A DNA stretch of 64,000 bases, taken from assembly GCA_963752855.1 (NCBI GenBank), contig CAVVZX010000007.1, forward strand, positions 7,559-71,558. The letters run 5' to 3'. This document shows, in pieces, positions 1-8,881 of this stretch. The stretch is from DATJPW01 sp963752855. GTDB lineage: Bacteria; Desulfobacterota; Desulfomonilia; Desulfomonilales; Desulfomonilaceae. Under the pieces are notes generated by a model. It was not told the origin of the DNA, ran no database searches, and saw only the letters and a program-made list of their open reading frames with translations. Position 1 is the stretch's first letter. The number at the start of each line of letters is the position of its first letter. The position numbers and the translations under genes are program-made.

Positions 1-933
1 TTTATCATTGTATACATTGGAACATTGGATAATGCAGGTTGTACAGGCGGCGTGCGTCGTGGAGCCTTCGCGTTCCTTTATGATGTCATGCATGGTCTCG
101 CCGCTTATTTTGCCGGCTCCTTCGAAGCGGCCTTCGGTGAAGTTTCGAGTGGGGAACGCGCCCGCCTCGTTGATCACATTTACCAAAACATTCGTCCCAT
201 AGACTGCCAGGCCTCCGCCCGGTTTGGTTACCGGATGTTCCCTCAGAGCGTCTCTAAATATTACGGAAGCGGCTTTGAATGCTTCTGAGTCGTGATAAGT
301 GGCGCCTTCAGAGCCTTTGTCATCCACCACAATCGCTTTCACGCCTTTGGCGCCCATAACCGCGCCCACGCCGCCTCTTCCGGCGTGTCTGGACGGCAGC
401 CCCATGGTGTCGGTTACGGCCACTGAAGCGGACGACATTAGCATCTCGCCTGCCGGGCCTATGGAAATAATCGACACCTTATCGCCATGCTTGGCTTTGA
501 GGCGCTCGCAAAGCTCATAGTTCTTGAGGCCCTTCAAGTCGTCGGCCGGAAGGAGTTGGGCCCCGTCTTTGTCAATAACAATGTAGAAAAGCTTTCCCTT
601 GGGAGGGCTCTGTTCGAGCACGATTCCCGCAATATTTAAGCGGCCGAGCTTGAATGCCGCCGTGCCGCCCACGTTGCTCTCTTTGATGCCCCCGGTCAGG
701 GGGCTTTTGGCCCCTACCGACAGACGGCCGGAGTTAGCGCAGGTGGTGCCCGATAGGAGACCTCCAGCAACAACTAATTTGTTCTCCGGGCCTAGAGGAT
801 GACATTGCGGCGGTACCTCGCGCGCAACTATAAGAGAAGTCAGGGCGCGGCCTCCGGATCGCGCATATTCCTCTGCGAGGTCGTCATACTGTATCTTTCC
901 CTGATTCATATCCACGCGGACAAGTTTTCTCAT
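1..933 (-). CDS. aor: Tungsten aldehyde:ferredoxin oxidoreductase, N-terminal half (cut by window edge)
   Basis: Oxidises aldehydes to carboxylic acids with a tungstopterin cofactor and passes electrons to ferredoxin in the cytoplasm. The 311 visible codons read MRKLVRVDMNQGKI onward, with the family's GGRALTS and GLPSRHAGRGGVGAVMG segments (pterin-binding N domain). The reading runs off the window edge just after CTTCIIQC, which fits the first Cys residues of the single [4Fe-4S] site. The family is usually about 600 residues, so roughly half is present. The ATG at 933 has a strong AAAGGGGG ribosome site a few bases upstream. The gene is transcribed leftward, away from everything else, so its operon partners lie outside the window. 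The family is clear; the aldehyde used is unknown. Confidence 0.93.
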   Translation of the reverse strand, partial: MRKLVRVDMNQGKIQYDDLAEEYARSGGRALTSLIVAREVPPQCHPLGPENKLVVAGGLLSGTTCANSGRLSVGAKSPLTGGIKESNVGGTAAFKLGRLNIAGIVLEQSPPKGKLFYIVIDKDGAQLLPADDLKGLKNYELCERLKAKHGDKVSIISIGPAGEMLMSSASVAVTDTMGLPSRHAGRGGVGAVMGAKGVKAIVVDDKGSEGATYHDSEAFKAASVIFRDALREHPVTKPGGGLAVYGTNVLVNVINEAGAFPTRNFTEGRFEGAGKISGETMHDIIKEREGSTTHAACTTCIIQCSNVYNDK

Positions 934-1167
934 GATATTCCCCCTTTGAGAAAAGGTGTGAAAGCTCGGCGATCGTTAGCCAAGATTTACGTGTATCGCT
1001 ATTGCATCTGATGGCAGTGTATGAGCTTGAGCGCGAAGGTGTCAAGGAAAATAAATAAGAAAATTGAGGCGTTATGGGATTTTTGACATAACCCGATCAC
1101 GGGATTTTTGACTCCGGCGGGCAATCGCATTAAATTCTTTATGGTAGAATAGATAAGGACTCAGCAT

Positions 1168-1593
1168 ATGAAGAACAGGTTTTCCAAACTCTTTCGAACT
1201 GAATGGGGCCGTGGCGGGTCCTTGTTGCTCGTGGTATCGATCCTGTTGTTGGCCGTATTCCTGCCGGCGCTGTCTCCAGCGGCGGACACCCCCGAGAGCA
1301 AGCCTTCTGACGTCGCCAATTCCGCGAGTCAGTCGAAAATAGACGCTCAAAGCCCGCCAAGCCCGACTCGACATGACGATCAAAGGCTTGATGAAAAACA
1401 GCTACCGAAGCAAGATCTGATTCCTCAGCCGAATCGGGCTTCTTATCCGATTGTTGGTCAGAGATCGCAAGGGGCCCTGCGAAGCATAAATAGAGCCAGA
1501 AGCGACTTCGATCACAGCATGAGAAACCTGAATGATAGTCTGAGACGGGCCAATGACGCCATAAACAGGATAAGGTCGATAAGAAAATTTTAG
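1168..1593 (+). CDS. Small secreted or membrane-anchored protein of unknown function
   Basis: 141 residues that I do not recognise. A basic start (MKNRFSKLFR) is followed by a hydrophobic stretch around residues 18-36 (LLLVVSILLLAVF), then an Ala-x-Ala-like site, which looks like a signal peptide or a single N-terminal anchor. The middle is Pro/Ser/Gln-rich and probably disordered. The last 45 residues (SINRARSDFDHSMRNLNDSL) are charged and heptad-like, suggesting a short coiled coil. An AAGGA sits upstream of the ATG. The gene stands alone between the divergent oxidoreductase gene and the sugar operon. The long minus-strand frame opposite it looks like a shadow. Function unknown. Confidence 0.6.
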   Translation: MKNRFSKLFRTEWGRGGSLLLVVSILLLAVFLPALSPAADTPESKPSDVANSASQSKIDAQSPPSPTRHDDQRLDEKQLPKQDLIPQPNRASYPIVGQRSQGALRSINRARSDFDHSMRNLNDSLRRANDAINRIRSIRKF

Positions 1594-1737
1594 TCAACAT
1601 TTCGCCGGGGAGAACGTAGAGGCCGACAGGGGAAGGCTGTCAAAATTCCTTTGTTGGCTTATTTGGCTTGTACAAGGCCGATTGACACAGTCTTTGCCCG
1701 GTGGTAATGTTGCCCCGTCAAAACAGGATCAGGTTAC

Positions 1738-2550
1738 ATGAAGTCAGCTTACGAGGTCACCCCTCAAGAAATCCGGAAAATCATAATTGAAGAGTCCAAG
1801 AGAGCGAATGTCGGCCACATTGGGTCTGCACTGTCGATAGCCGATATTTTGGCGGCGCTTTTTCAGGGAGTGCTGCACGGGACCGGGACCGATGATCCGA
1901 ACAGGGATCGCTTCATTCTCTCAAAAGGACATGCCGCGCTGGCATTGTACGCAGCTTTATATCTGAAGTCGATTCTAACTCGCGACCAACTCCAAACGTA
2001 TTGCTGCGATGGCAGCTTCCTGGGAGTTCATCCCGAGCATCGGCTCGACGGAATTGATTTCTCGACCGGGTCTTTGGGTCATGGCTTGGCTATAGGTTCC
2101 GGCGTCGCTCTTGCGTCACGGTTAAGCGGAATATATTATCGCTGCTTTGTTCTTGTTAGTGACGCGGAGTGCAACGAAGGCTCGCTCTGGGAGAGCGTGA
2201 TGTTTGCCGCGCATCACAAATTGTCAAATTTAATCGCCATCGTAGATAACAATGGACAGCAGGCTTTTGGGAAGACTAAAGAGGTCATCGACCTGGAGCC
2301 TCTCGGAGAAAAATGGCGTACGTTCGGGTGGGAAGTCCATCAAGTGGAAGGACACAGCACAGAGGAGCTAATGAAATCTTTTCAAGCCCTTGACACCCGC
2401 AACGGCTCGCCCAAGGTATTGATTGCCGATACGATCTGCGGGAAGGGTGTATCGTTTATGGAGGGCAAAGTGGAATGGCATTACTTGCCGCTATCTGACG
2501 ATCAGTACATCCAGGCGCTCAACGAAATCGAGAGGAAAGGCAAGAAGTGA
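1738..2550 (+). CDS. Transketolase-type enzyme, N-terminal (TPP-binding) subunit
   Basis: 270 residues, the pyrophosphate-binding half of a split transketolase. Visible signatures are SKGHAALALY, GSLGHGLAIGSG and the TPP/Mg motif region SDAECNEG...VDNNGQ, in which the usual GDG reads SDA as in many split homologues. The partner subunit begins inside its stop codon (GTGA overlap), so the two are translationally coupled and form a heteromer. Split transketolases inside glycan loci often make unusual sugars rather than serving central metabolism. The next genes encode a glycosyltransferase and a sulfotransferase, which points that way. The sugar substrate is unknown. Confidence 0.9.
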   Translation: MKSAYEVTPQEIRKIIIEESKRANVGHIGSALSIADILAALFQGVLHGTGTDDPNRDRFILSKGHAALALYAALYLKSILTRDQLQTYCCDGSFLGVHPEHRLDGIDFSTGSLGHGLAIGSGVALASRLSGIYYRCFVLVSDAECNEGSLWESVMFAAHHKLSNLIAIVDNNGQQAFGKTKEVIDLEPLGEKWRTFGWEVHQVEGHSTEELMKSFQALDTRNGSPKVLIADTICGKGVSFMEGKVEWHYLPLSDDQYIQALNEIERKGKK

Positions 2551-3482
2551 GACGTGCGCTCACCAAGGCGCTGTGTGAATTAGCGGACTCGGATCCCAGG
2601 GTGGTCCTCATGACCGCGGACCTGGGATTCATGGTTTTGGAAGAGTTTGCTAAATCTTATCCGTCGCGCTTTTTCAATGTGGGGGTGGCTGAAGCCAATA
2701 TGATCGGTCTGGCTACAGGTTTGGCCGCTTCCGGTTTTATTCCTTTCACCTACTCGATAGCCACCTTTGCGTCAATGCGCTGTTACGAGCAGATCCGCAA
2801 CGGTCCTGTGTTGCACGGTTTGCCGGTAAGGGTTGTCGGAGTAGGGGGCGGCTTTGAATACGGGCACGCTGGCTATACTCATCATGCCCTCGAAGATCTC
2901 GGAATCGCCCGCATCCAGCCGGGTTTGACTGTGATTGCGCCGGCGGATCACTTGCAAGCTTCAGCGGCGATACACACGACTTACGATTTGCCCGGCCCTA
3001 TTTATTACCGTCTTGGGAAAAGGGACGACTACGTGCTGCCCGGCCTTGAGGGGCGGTTCAGATTGGGTCGGGTGGAAACGATCAGAACAGGGTCGGACAT
3101 ACTAATGCTGACGCTGGGAAGCATTTCCACCGAGACTGTCAAAGCTGCGGGACTGCTCGCCTTGCAAGGCGTAGAGGCGACGATTTGTGTAGTGTCGTCG
3201 CTGCGTCCTGCGCCATTGGAAGATCTAGTGGAGCTACTCGCGCGCTTCAAAGTAACAGTGACCGTCGAAGAGCATTATTCAGACGGGGGACTGGGATCTT
3301 TGGTTTGCGAAATTGCTGCGGAGTCGGCATCGACTTGCAGAGTAGTTCGGTGCGGCATCAAGACCATGCCTGCTTCAGTATGCGGGAGTGAAGGCTGTCT
3401 CCGGGATGCCAACGGTCTGGGGGCTGACGGAATATTGAAAAGCGCCTTAGCTGCAATGGGAGCTCCGCTGAATGAGCGATAA
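2547..3482 (+). CDS. Transketolase-type enzyme, C-terminal (pyrimidine-binding) subunit
   Basis: 311 residues, partner of the preceding subunit. It contains the pyrimidine-binding domain (FFNVGVAEANMIGLATGLA, with the Glu that activates TPP), the GGGFEYGHAGYTHHALEDL segment and the C-terminal transketolase domain. The GTG at 2547 overlaps the upstream TGA by four bases. Its own stop overlaps the next gene's ATG (3472) by eleven bases, so the row is one tightly packed operon. Length fits the family's usual ~310. A DXS-type activity is less likely because the pair is split and lies in a glycan locus. Confidence 0.9.
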   Translation: MRRALTKALCELADSDPRVVLMTADLGFMVLEEFAKSYPSRFFNVGVAEANMIGLATGLAASGFIPFTYSIATFASMRCYEQIRNGPVLHGLPVRVVGVGGGFEYGHAGYTHHALEDLGIARIQPGLTVIAPADHLQASAAIHTTYDLPGPIYYRLGKRDDYVLPGLEGRFRLGRVETIRTGSDILMLTLGSISTETVKAAGLLALQGVEATICVVSSLRPAPLEDLVELLARFKVTVTVEEHYSDGGLGSLVCEIAAESASTCRVVRCGIKTMPASVCGSEGCLRDANGLGADGILKSALAAMGAPLNER

Positions 3483-4194
3483 GCCTGATATATCCATTGT
3501 GCTTCCCATCTATAACCAGGCCGATCACATTGAAGGCATTGTGCAGCAATATGTGGCCGCTCTCGGTAACCTGAAGCATTCTTTTGAGCTGGTCCTTGTG
3601 GTTAACGGAAATAGAGACGGATCACTGGAACGTTGTCAGAGTCTCGCGAAATCATATGACTCGCTGCATATCTTGTACGACGAGCAATCCGGCTGGGGTC
3701 GAGCCGTTCGCAAAGGTCTGGAGGCCGCGAAAGGCGACACACTTTGCTACACCAATTCCGCTCGCACCTCATCCTACCACTTAGCGCTGCACGTGATGCT
3801 CGCGCTGGCCAATCCCGAGCTAGTCATAAAGGCCAATCGAAGACTTCGACATCCATTGGCTCGTCGGATCGGGTCGGTGATCTACAATGTCGAATGTCGG
3901 ACACTCTTCGATCTACCGGTTTGGGATATCAATGGCACGCCCAAGGCTTTCGGTCGGGAAGCTTACGAACGACTGAATCTTCAAGAAAACGGCGATCTCA
4001 TTGACCTTGAGTTTATCATCCGGTGCAAACAACTGGGGGTGCAAATACTGGAAGTTCCCATTGTCTCGCTGGTTCGTCATGGTGGCGGCTCCACCACTAA
4101 TCTGGCCTCGGCCGGTCGCATGTATTGGGGAGCCCTATCCATGCGGTTGAACACGGATAAACTGGGACCCGACCCGGAAGGACCCGGCGCTTAA
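3472..4194 (+). CDS. Family 2 glycosyltransferase, lacking an obvious DxD motif
   Basis: 240 residues. The N-terminal GT-A fold is clear (DISIVLPIYNQADHIEGIV, ELVLVVNGNRDGSLERC, GWGRAVRKGLEAAKGDTL). It would transfer a sugar from an activated donor to a lipid or glycan acceptor on the cytoplasmic face. Where family members usually have a metal-binding DxD, this one reads CYTNSARTSS, so metal or donor handling may be atypical. No membrane segments are evident. The ATG overlaps the end of the transketolase subunit, and the next ATG overlaps its own stop. Donor and acceptor cannot be told from sequence. Confidence 0.85.
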   Translation: MSDKPDISIVLPIYNQADHIEGIVQQYVAALGNLKHSFELVLVVNGNRDGSLERCQSLAKSYDSLHILYDEQSGWGRAVRKGLEAAKGDTLCYTNSARTSSYHLALHVMLALANPELVIKANRRLRHPLARRIGSVIYNVECRTLFDLPVWDINGTPKAFGREAYERLNLQENGDLIDLEFIIRCKQLGVQILEVPIVSLVRHGGGSTTNLASAGRMYWGALSMRLNTDKLGPDPEGPGA

Positions 4195-5396
4195 TGCAGG
4201 CCGAAAAAGATCAAGAAAAATTGGCGCTCTGGGAACATCAGGACATGGAGTTCCGTAATCCCGCGCAGATCGTCTCTTACTGGCAAGATGCTGATCGGAT
4301 TGACCCGCGGCTTTTGGAGTTCGAGACCACCGGGCAATGGTGGTCTACCTTGAGCGATTCGGCTATTACGCTGCTTGTTACCCGCGAATACGAACACCTT
4401 CTGCTCTCCATGCATGTCAGCGATTCATCAGGTCCCACAGTGTCCATGATGAGAATGCCTCATCCTTCCGGACTTGCCATAGACCACGCTCAAGGAGTCG
4501 TGCATGTTGCCAGTACCAGAAACCCGAACCAGATATTTGATCTGATGCCTTTGGATGGTCTGGCGCCGCGGCTGGATGTTGATGAAGTATCCTTGAGCGA
4601 CAAACCTCTTTTGCCGGTGCGGACCCGTTTTTATCCGGGATGCCTGTACATCCACGATCTGGCCATGATCGGGGGTGAGCTTCACGCCAATTCCGTGGGG
4701 CAAAACGCTGTTGTCCGGTTGTCCGGGTCAGGCGCTTATGAGCGCGTCTGGTGGCCTAAATGTATTGAACAGGACGACGGCCCGGTGTTTGGAAGGAATC
4801 ACCTTCAGCTCAATTCCATCGCAGCCGGTCCCACCTTGGAAGCATCATTCTTTTCGGCCTCTACCGACGAAATGACCGCTTTAAGACCGGGCGATCCGTC
4901 TTTTCCCGTGGATCGAAGAGGTGTCATATTTTCCGCGGCGACGAGGGAGCCAATCGTACGGGGGCTGACTCGTCCGCATTCCGCCAGGTTACGCAATCAA
5001 AGGATCTGGGTCGAAAACAGCGGTTATGGACAAGTTGGTTACATAGATGATGGAAAATTTTTGTCAGTCGCGAGTCTGCCGGGCTGGACCCGGGGCCTCT
5101 GCTTCTTTAAAGAAATTATGTTTGTGGGAACTTCCCGGATATTGCCGCGGTTTCAACAATATGCTCCGGGAGTTGATATCGACCTGAGCTGTTGTGGGAT
5201 CCACGCGCTGGATGTGAAATCGGGTAAGACCTTGGGGAGCATGGTTTGGCCGCACGGCAGCCAGATATTCGCGATAGAGGCGGCGCCTCTGAATTTCACC
5301 ACAGGCTTTCCGTTTGCCGCGGATGGGAGATCGCCCGAAGACCTCGAAAAGTCCATTTTTTATTCATTTCAAATGAAGTATCCCCAGGAGGATTGA
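4194..5396 (+). CDS. DUF4915/TIGR03032-family protein
   Basis: 400 residues resembling the DUF4915/TIGR03032 family, beta-propeller-like proteins usually found next to sulfotransferases and glycosyltransferases. Recognisable pieces are LLVTREYEHLLLSMHV, HPSGLAIDHAQGVVHVAST, FYPGCLYIHDLAMIGGELHANS and the C-terminal GSMVWPHGSQIFAIE. No signal peptide. The start overlaps the glycosyltransferase stop (TAATG), and its own stop overlaps the sulfotransferase ATG (TGATG). The biochemical role is not established for the family. Its constant company suggests a scaffold or regulator of sulfated glycan or glycopeptide synthesis, which is inference. Confidence 0.8.
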   Translation: MQAEKDQEKLALWEHQDMEFRNPAQIVSYWQDADRIDPRLLEFETTGQWWSTLSDSAITLLVTREYEHLLLSMHVSDSSGPTVSMMRMPHPSGLAIDHAQGVVHVASTRNPNQIFDLMPLDGLAPRLDVDEVSLSDKPLLPVRTRFYPGCLYIHDLAMIGGELHANSVGQNAVVRLSGSGAYERVWWPKCIEQDDGPVFGRNHLQLNSIAAGPTLEASFFSASTDEMTALRPGDPSFPVDRRGVIFSAATREPIVRGLTRPHSARLRNQRIWVENSGYGQVGYIDDGKFLSVASLPGWTRGLCFFKEIMFVGTSRILPRFQQYAPGVDIDLSCCGIHALDVKSGKTLGSMVWPHGSQIFAIEAAPLNFTTGFPFAADGRSPEDLEKSIFYSFQMKYPQED

Positions 5397-6319
5397 TGGA
5401 ATTCCGTTTGCTGATGCTATCGGCCATGTATGAAAACGGCGGTAACACCGTACACAGGTTCCTGGACGGACATCCCGAGATGTTCGTTTATCCGTTTGAA
5501 TCCCAATTAGGAACCAATTTTGCGCACGATCATCTGACTTCGATGTTTCCCGTGAAGTATAGATGGCCCGAGTTCAGTCTGGAAGCCACACCTTTGCAGG
5601 ACTACCGAGCCATTATCGACGAAGAATGCAAGGTGCGCGCGAGAACGCCTCAAGTGAGCAAATTCCGACACATGCCTTTTGATTTCAGCGATGATGATCG
5701 TCGCGACCTGTTCGTTAAGTACGCTTCCGAAGCCGGCCGGTCACGCGGAAACAATGTCACTGCGTTTTTTCGGGCAACCTTTGACGCGTGGAAAGACTAT
5801 AGTCGCACGAATCAAGAAAAATTCCATGTCGGTTACAGCCCCATAATTGCTGTGGACGCGAACAAAATCCTTGAAGATATTCCGAGAGCCCATGTGCTTC
5901 ATATAGTCCGAAATCCGTGGTCTGCCTACGCTGACACAAAGAAGCGGCCCGTGCCATTATCTTTGGAACGGTACATTACGGCCTGGGTCACGACCCAATA
6001 CCACGCTCTCGTGTTTCAGAAATTCTGGCCAAATAACATCCATATAGTGCGCTACGAAGATGTAATAGCGGACCCGAAGGCCTGTCTGGGCAATGTTTGC
6101 GCAAATATCGGCATAGGTTCCTCAGACAGCCTGAAGACCCCAACTTGGAACGCCAAACAGCTCGAAGAAGTTTATCCATGGGGCACAATCCGTAAAGCTA
6201 CTCCGGAGGCCAATAAGGCGACGGCTCAGGAGCTGTCCGGAGACGAAATTAAAGCTGTGCGGGCGTGGACGGATCTTTACCTAGATCTATTTGATTATAA
6301 GAATCTTCTTGAAAAATGA
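5396..6319 (+). CDS. Sulfotransferase-family protein
   Basis: 307 residues from the ATG at 5396, which follows CCAGGAG and overlaps the previous stop by one base; a longer in-frame extension into the upstream gene is unlikely. The N-terminus (LLMLSAMYENGGNTVHRFLD) takes the place of the PAPS 5'-phosphosulfate loop, although the classic Lys-containing loop is weak. HVLHIVRNPWSAYADTKKRP is the 3'-phosphate motif. It should transfer sulfate from PAPS to a sugar or peptide hydroxyl. Being last in the overlapping operon, it probably decorates the product of the preceding glycosyltransferase. Acceptor unknown. Confidence 0.82.
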   Translation: MEFRLLMLSAMYENGGNTVHRFLDGHPEMFVYPFESQLGTNFAHDHLTSMFPVKYRWPEFSLEATPLQDYRAIIDEECKVRARTPQVSKFRHMPFDFSDDDRRDLFVKYASEAGRSRGNNVTAFFRATFDAWKDYSRTNQEKFHVGYSPIIAVDANKILEDIPRAHVLHIVRNPWSAYADTKKRPVPLSLERYITAWVTTQYHALVFQKFWPNNIHIVRYEDVIADPKACLGNVCANIGIGSSDSLKTPTWNAKQLEEVYPWGTIRKATPEANKATAQELSGDEIKAVRAWTDLYLDLFDYKNLLEK

Positions 6320-6320
6320 A

Positions 6321-6390
6321 GTAGGGGCGGGTTTGAAACCCGCCCTTGATGGGATAATTCGGCATGGGCAGGTTTGAAACCTGCCCCTAC
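6321..6390. repeat. Inverted pair of palindromic intergenic repeats
   Basis: Two 25-base units (6321-6345 and 6366-6390) face each other. Each carries a near-perfect palindrome (GGGCGGGTTT-G-AAACCCGCCC and GGGCAGGTTT-G-AAACCTGCCC), and the outer GTAGGGGC ends are inverted relative to one another. The two units differ at paired positions so that pairing is kept. This is a REP-like element between the sulfotransferase and epimerase genes and may act as a transcription barrier or terminator. Confidence 0.8.
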
Positions 6391-6452
6391 AAGCTCGATG
6401 AATTAAAATCGCGCGCTACGGCCGGCCGATGGTCCGAGGCGCCATTCCCAAA

Positions 6453-7424
6453 ATGAAAAAGGTCCTTATTACAGGCGCTTCAGGTTTCGTTGGAAATAAT
6501 CTGGCCCGTTTTCTTTTGAATCGGGGCCATGAAGCGCATCTGCTTTTGCGAGAAGGCCATGCCCAATGGCGCCTCAAGGATATTCTCCGGGACGTGCGGG
6601 TTCACATAGTTGATCTCTGTGATCCGGAGGGACTCGCAGCGGCCGTGAAGAACGCTCGCGCGGAATGGATATTCCATCTGGCGGCGCACGGAGCATATTC
6701 ATCCCAGATCGACACTGCGAGAATAGTCCGGACCAACATCATGGGGACTGTCAATCTGGTCCAAGCCTGTTTAAAGACCGGATTTGAAGTGTTTGTCAAT
6801 ACGGGATCTTCCTCCGAATATGGGTTTAAAGATCACGCTCCGACTGAAAAGGAATGGCTCGACCCGAATAGCTATTATGCTGTGGCCAAAGCCTCAGCCA
6901 CACTGTTTTGTCGTTACACCGCGCGTAGTCTTGGAGTGCGGATTCCCACTCTGAGGCTCTACTCTGTTTATGGTCCGTATGAAGAACCTACCCGATTGAT
7001 GCCGACGCTCATCGTAAATGGGTTGGAGGGGAGATTGCCGCCCCTGGTAAATCCGAAAATTGCTCGAGATTTTATATACGTGGACGACGTAACGGCCGCG
7101 TATTTGTCCGCGGTAACCGTGGAACCCGACGATCCGGGCGCGGTGTACAACATCGGCTCCGGGATTCAGACGTCCATTGCCGAAGTTGTGGAAACAGCGC
7201 GTCAGTCAATAGGCATAACCACGAAACCTGAGTGGGGTTCCATGAAGGATCGCATTTGGGACACTGATACCTGGGTGTGCGATAATCGCCTCGCAGTGGA
7301 GAAACTCGGCTGGCGGCCGCATCACTCCTTTGAGAAAGGATTCCGAAAAATGGTTGACTGGTTCCGGCAGAATCCGGAGATCACTCAATGGTATCGGGAT
7401 CATCAACGCCGAAATACTGTCTGA
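6453..7424 (+). CDS. NAD-dependent nucleotide-sugar epimerase/dehydratase (SDR)
   Basis: About 323 residues of an extended SDR. It has the Rossmann motif GASGFVGNN, the active-site SYYAVAKA (YxxxK) and LRLYSVYGPYEEPTRLMPTL, and would epimerise or dehydrate a nucleotide sugar in the cytoplasm. The start is chosen at 6453 (MKKVLITGASG), the usual family start; an ATG at 6429 adds eight residues and neither has a clear ribosome site. It probably supplies an activated sugar to the upstream operon, from which it is separated by the repeat pair. Substrate unassigned. Confidence 0.85.
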   Translation: MKKVLITGASGFVGNNLARFLLNRGHEAHLLLREGHAQWRLKDILRDVRVHIVDLCDPEGLAAAVKNARAEWIFHLAAHGAYSSQIDTARIVRTNIMGTVNLVQACLKTGFEVFVNTGSSSEYGFKDHAPTEKEWLDPNSYYAVAKASATLFCRYTARSLGVRIPTLRLYSVYGPYEEPTRLMPTLIVNGLEGRLPPLVNPKIARDFIYVDDVTAAYLSAVTVEPDDPGAVYNIGSGIQTSIAEVVETARQSIGITTKPEWGSMKDRIWDTDTWVCDNRLAVEKLGWRPHHSFEKGFRKMVDWFRQNPEITQWYRDHQRRNTV

Positions 7425-7447
7425 GCGCAAAGTTAGTCTGACAAACT

Positions 7448-7472
7448 ACAGCGGCCCATGCGCCGCTTTCTT
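7448..7472 (+). terminator. Likely rho-independent terminator after the epimerase gene
   Basis: AGCGGC-CCATGC-GCCGCT forms a six-base GC-rich stem and is followed by TTTCTTG. It sits about 25 bases after the epimerase stop. Confidence 0.5.
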
Positions 7473-7583
7473 GCCTGTTAAAGAAAGCGCATACTGAACG
7501 GCGCCACACCTAATTTGCATTGAACGTGAGTTATCTATCTGCTATTTCAATTTATGCTCGATCCAGTTTTGAGGAGTCGGCGT

Positions 7584-8151
7584 ATGTTCGAGGATTACCC
7601 CAAGGAAATCATGACTCATGGACGGCGCCGTCTTGACCCTCCGTCCTGTTGTCAGGCAAGACGAGGACGATTTGAACAAATTCTTCTTTGAAATCCCCGA
7701 AGAAGAACGATGGTATCGCCGACAAAAACTGACCGATCCGGAAGCGCTCCACAAATGGATTGAGACGCTGGATTATGAGCGGATTATTCCTCTTATCGCG
7801 GTAAACCGGGACACCGGGTACATAGTGGCTAATTTGACGCTCTTGTTCTCGACTTCCGTTTCTCTCAAACACGTAGCCCATCTACGCCTGATAGTGCATC
7901 CCTGGTATCGCCATCAGAGGTTGGGAGGTCTGATGATTCTCGAGGGCGCAGAGCTTGCCACGAACTTGGGGATTGAAAAGCTGATAGCGGAATTTGTGGT
8001 GGGAGTGGAAGACACCGCCATCGTCGCGGCTCAAAAACTCGACTTTTATCAAGCTGCCGTCTTAAGAGATTATGTTAAAGATCCTGGCGGCAAATACCGG
8101 GACCTCCTCATCATGGTCAAGAACCTCCATGCCGAATGGGGCGACTTCTGA
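7584..8151 (+). CDS. GNAT-family N-acetyltransferase (N-terminus probably frameshifted)
   Basis: The open frame from 7618 gives 177 residues with GNAT features: VTLRP-like start (VLTLRPVVRQDEDDL), HLRLIVHPWYRHQRLGGLMI (acetyl-CoA loop) and KLDFYQAAVLRDYVKD. It would acetylate an amine. Relatives commonly begin MF-x-YPKE followed by a DG-x-x-x-TLRP stretch. Here MFEDYPKEIMT starts at 7584, with GAGGAG correctly placed, but lies in another frame that joins the main frame near 7611-7618. I therefore think the gene starts at 7584 with a one-base indel. The alternative start at 7618 has AAGGAAA upstream and would give a slightly short protein. Substrate unknown. Confidence 0.78.
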
Positions 8152-8292
8152 TTTATCCCAAGACGCGTAACTTTTTGTGGAACACCCTTAGACCGCTCTT
8201 TTTAACTTGACTGTTCGTTGCGCTCAAGCGACCATAGGATTACGCGGTCAAAAGGTGGGAATTGGGGTATTGCCTGGACAAGGAGGAAGGTC

Positions 8293-8813
8293 ATGGAAAA
8301 CAGTCCTCTGAAGGGTAAAGAAATTCTCGCTGTTGATGACGAAGAAGATGTTTTGCAGGTTCTGGAGGAGAGCCTCACCGGCTACGGGGCAAATCTCGAT
8401 GCAGCGACTTCATACGAGGAGGCGCGGGAAAAGATTGTTTCCCTCACCTATGATCTGGTGGTGCTCGACATCATGGGTGTCCGCGGTTTCGATCTGTTGC
8501 AGCTTGCTGTAGCCAAGAATTTGCCCGTGATTATGCTCACAGCCCATGCCGCCACTCCTAACGCCATCAAGAAATCCATAGAGCTAGGCGCCAGGGCCTA
8601 CCTGTTGAAAGATGAATTGGCAAACGTGGCCTCTTTTCTGGAAGACGTTCTGGATGTTGAGTTATCAGGCAGGTCTGGAAAAGAAGTCTCGAAAGAGCCA
8701 ATAGCGCCTTCGGCAAGAAATTCGGGCCGGACTGGCGGATATCGGAAAAAGAATTCTGGAAAAAATTGGAGAATGATCTGAAGCTGGAAGAATCAGTCAT
8801 TATAACTCAATAA
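8293..8813 (+). CDS. Response-regulator receiver protein with FGPDW-type tail (frameshifted)
   Basis: Receiver domain with KEILAVDDEEDVLQVLEE and phosphoacceptor Asp in DLVVLDIMGVRGF; the conserved Thr/Lys are at MLTAHAA and YLLKDE. The ATG at 8293 follows AGGAGGAAGG. The open frame ends at 8781 with a low-complexity tail. In another frame the same DNA encodes SAFGKKFGPDWRISEKEFW and further residues to a stop at 8813, matching the tail seen on many deltaproteobacterial single-receiver proteins. A one-base shift near 8655-8670 would join them. It would be phosphorylated by a histidine kinase not present here. No DNA-binding domain, so the output is by protein contact. Confidence 0.8.
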
Positions 8814-8881
8814 CGCTTGAACATATCGTCTTCTTCCATTTCAAAGCTCGAGAGCGTGCCCGGTACTCACGAGGCCATCGT

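Noticed and set aside
1139..1600. 153-codon minus-strand frame opposite the small secreted protein
   Set aside because: No ribosome site or domain. The plus-strand frame has a signal peptide and better composition.
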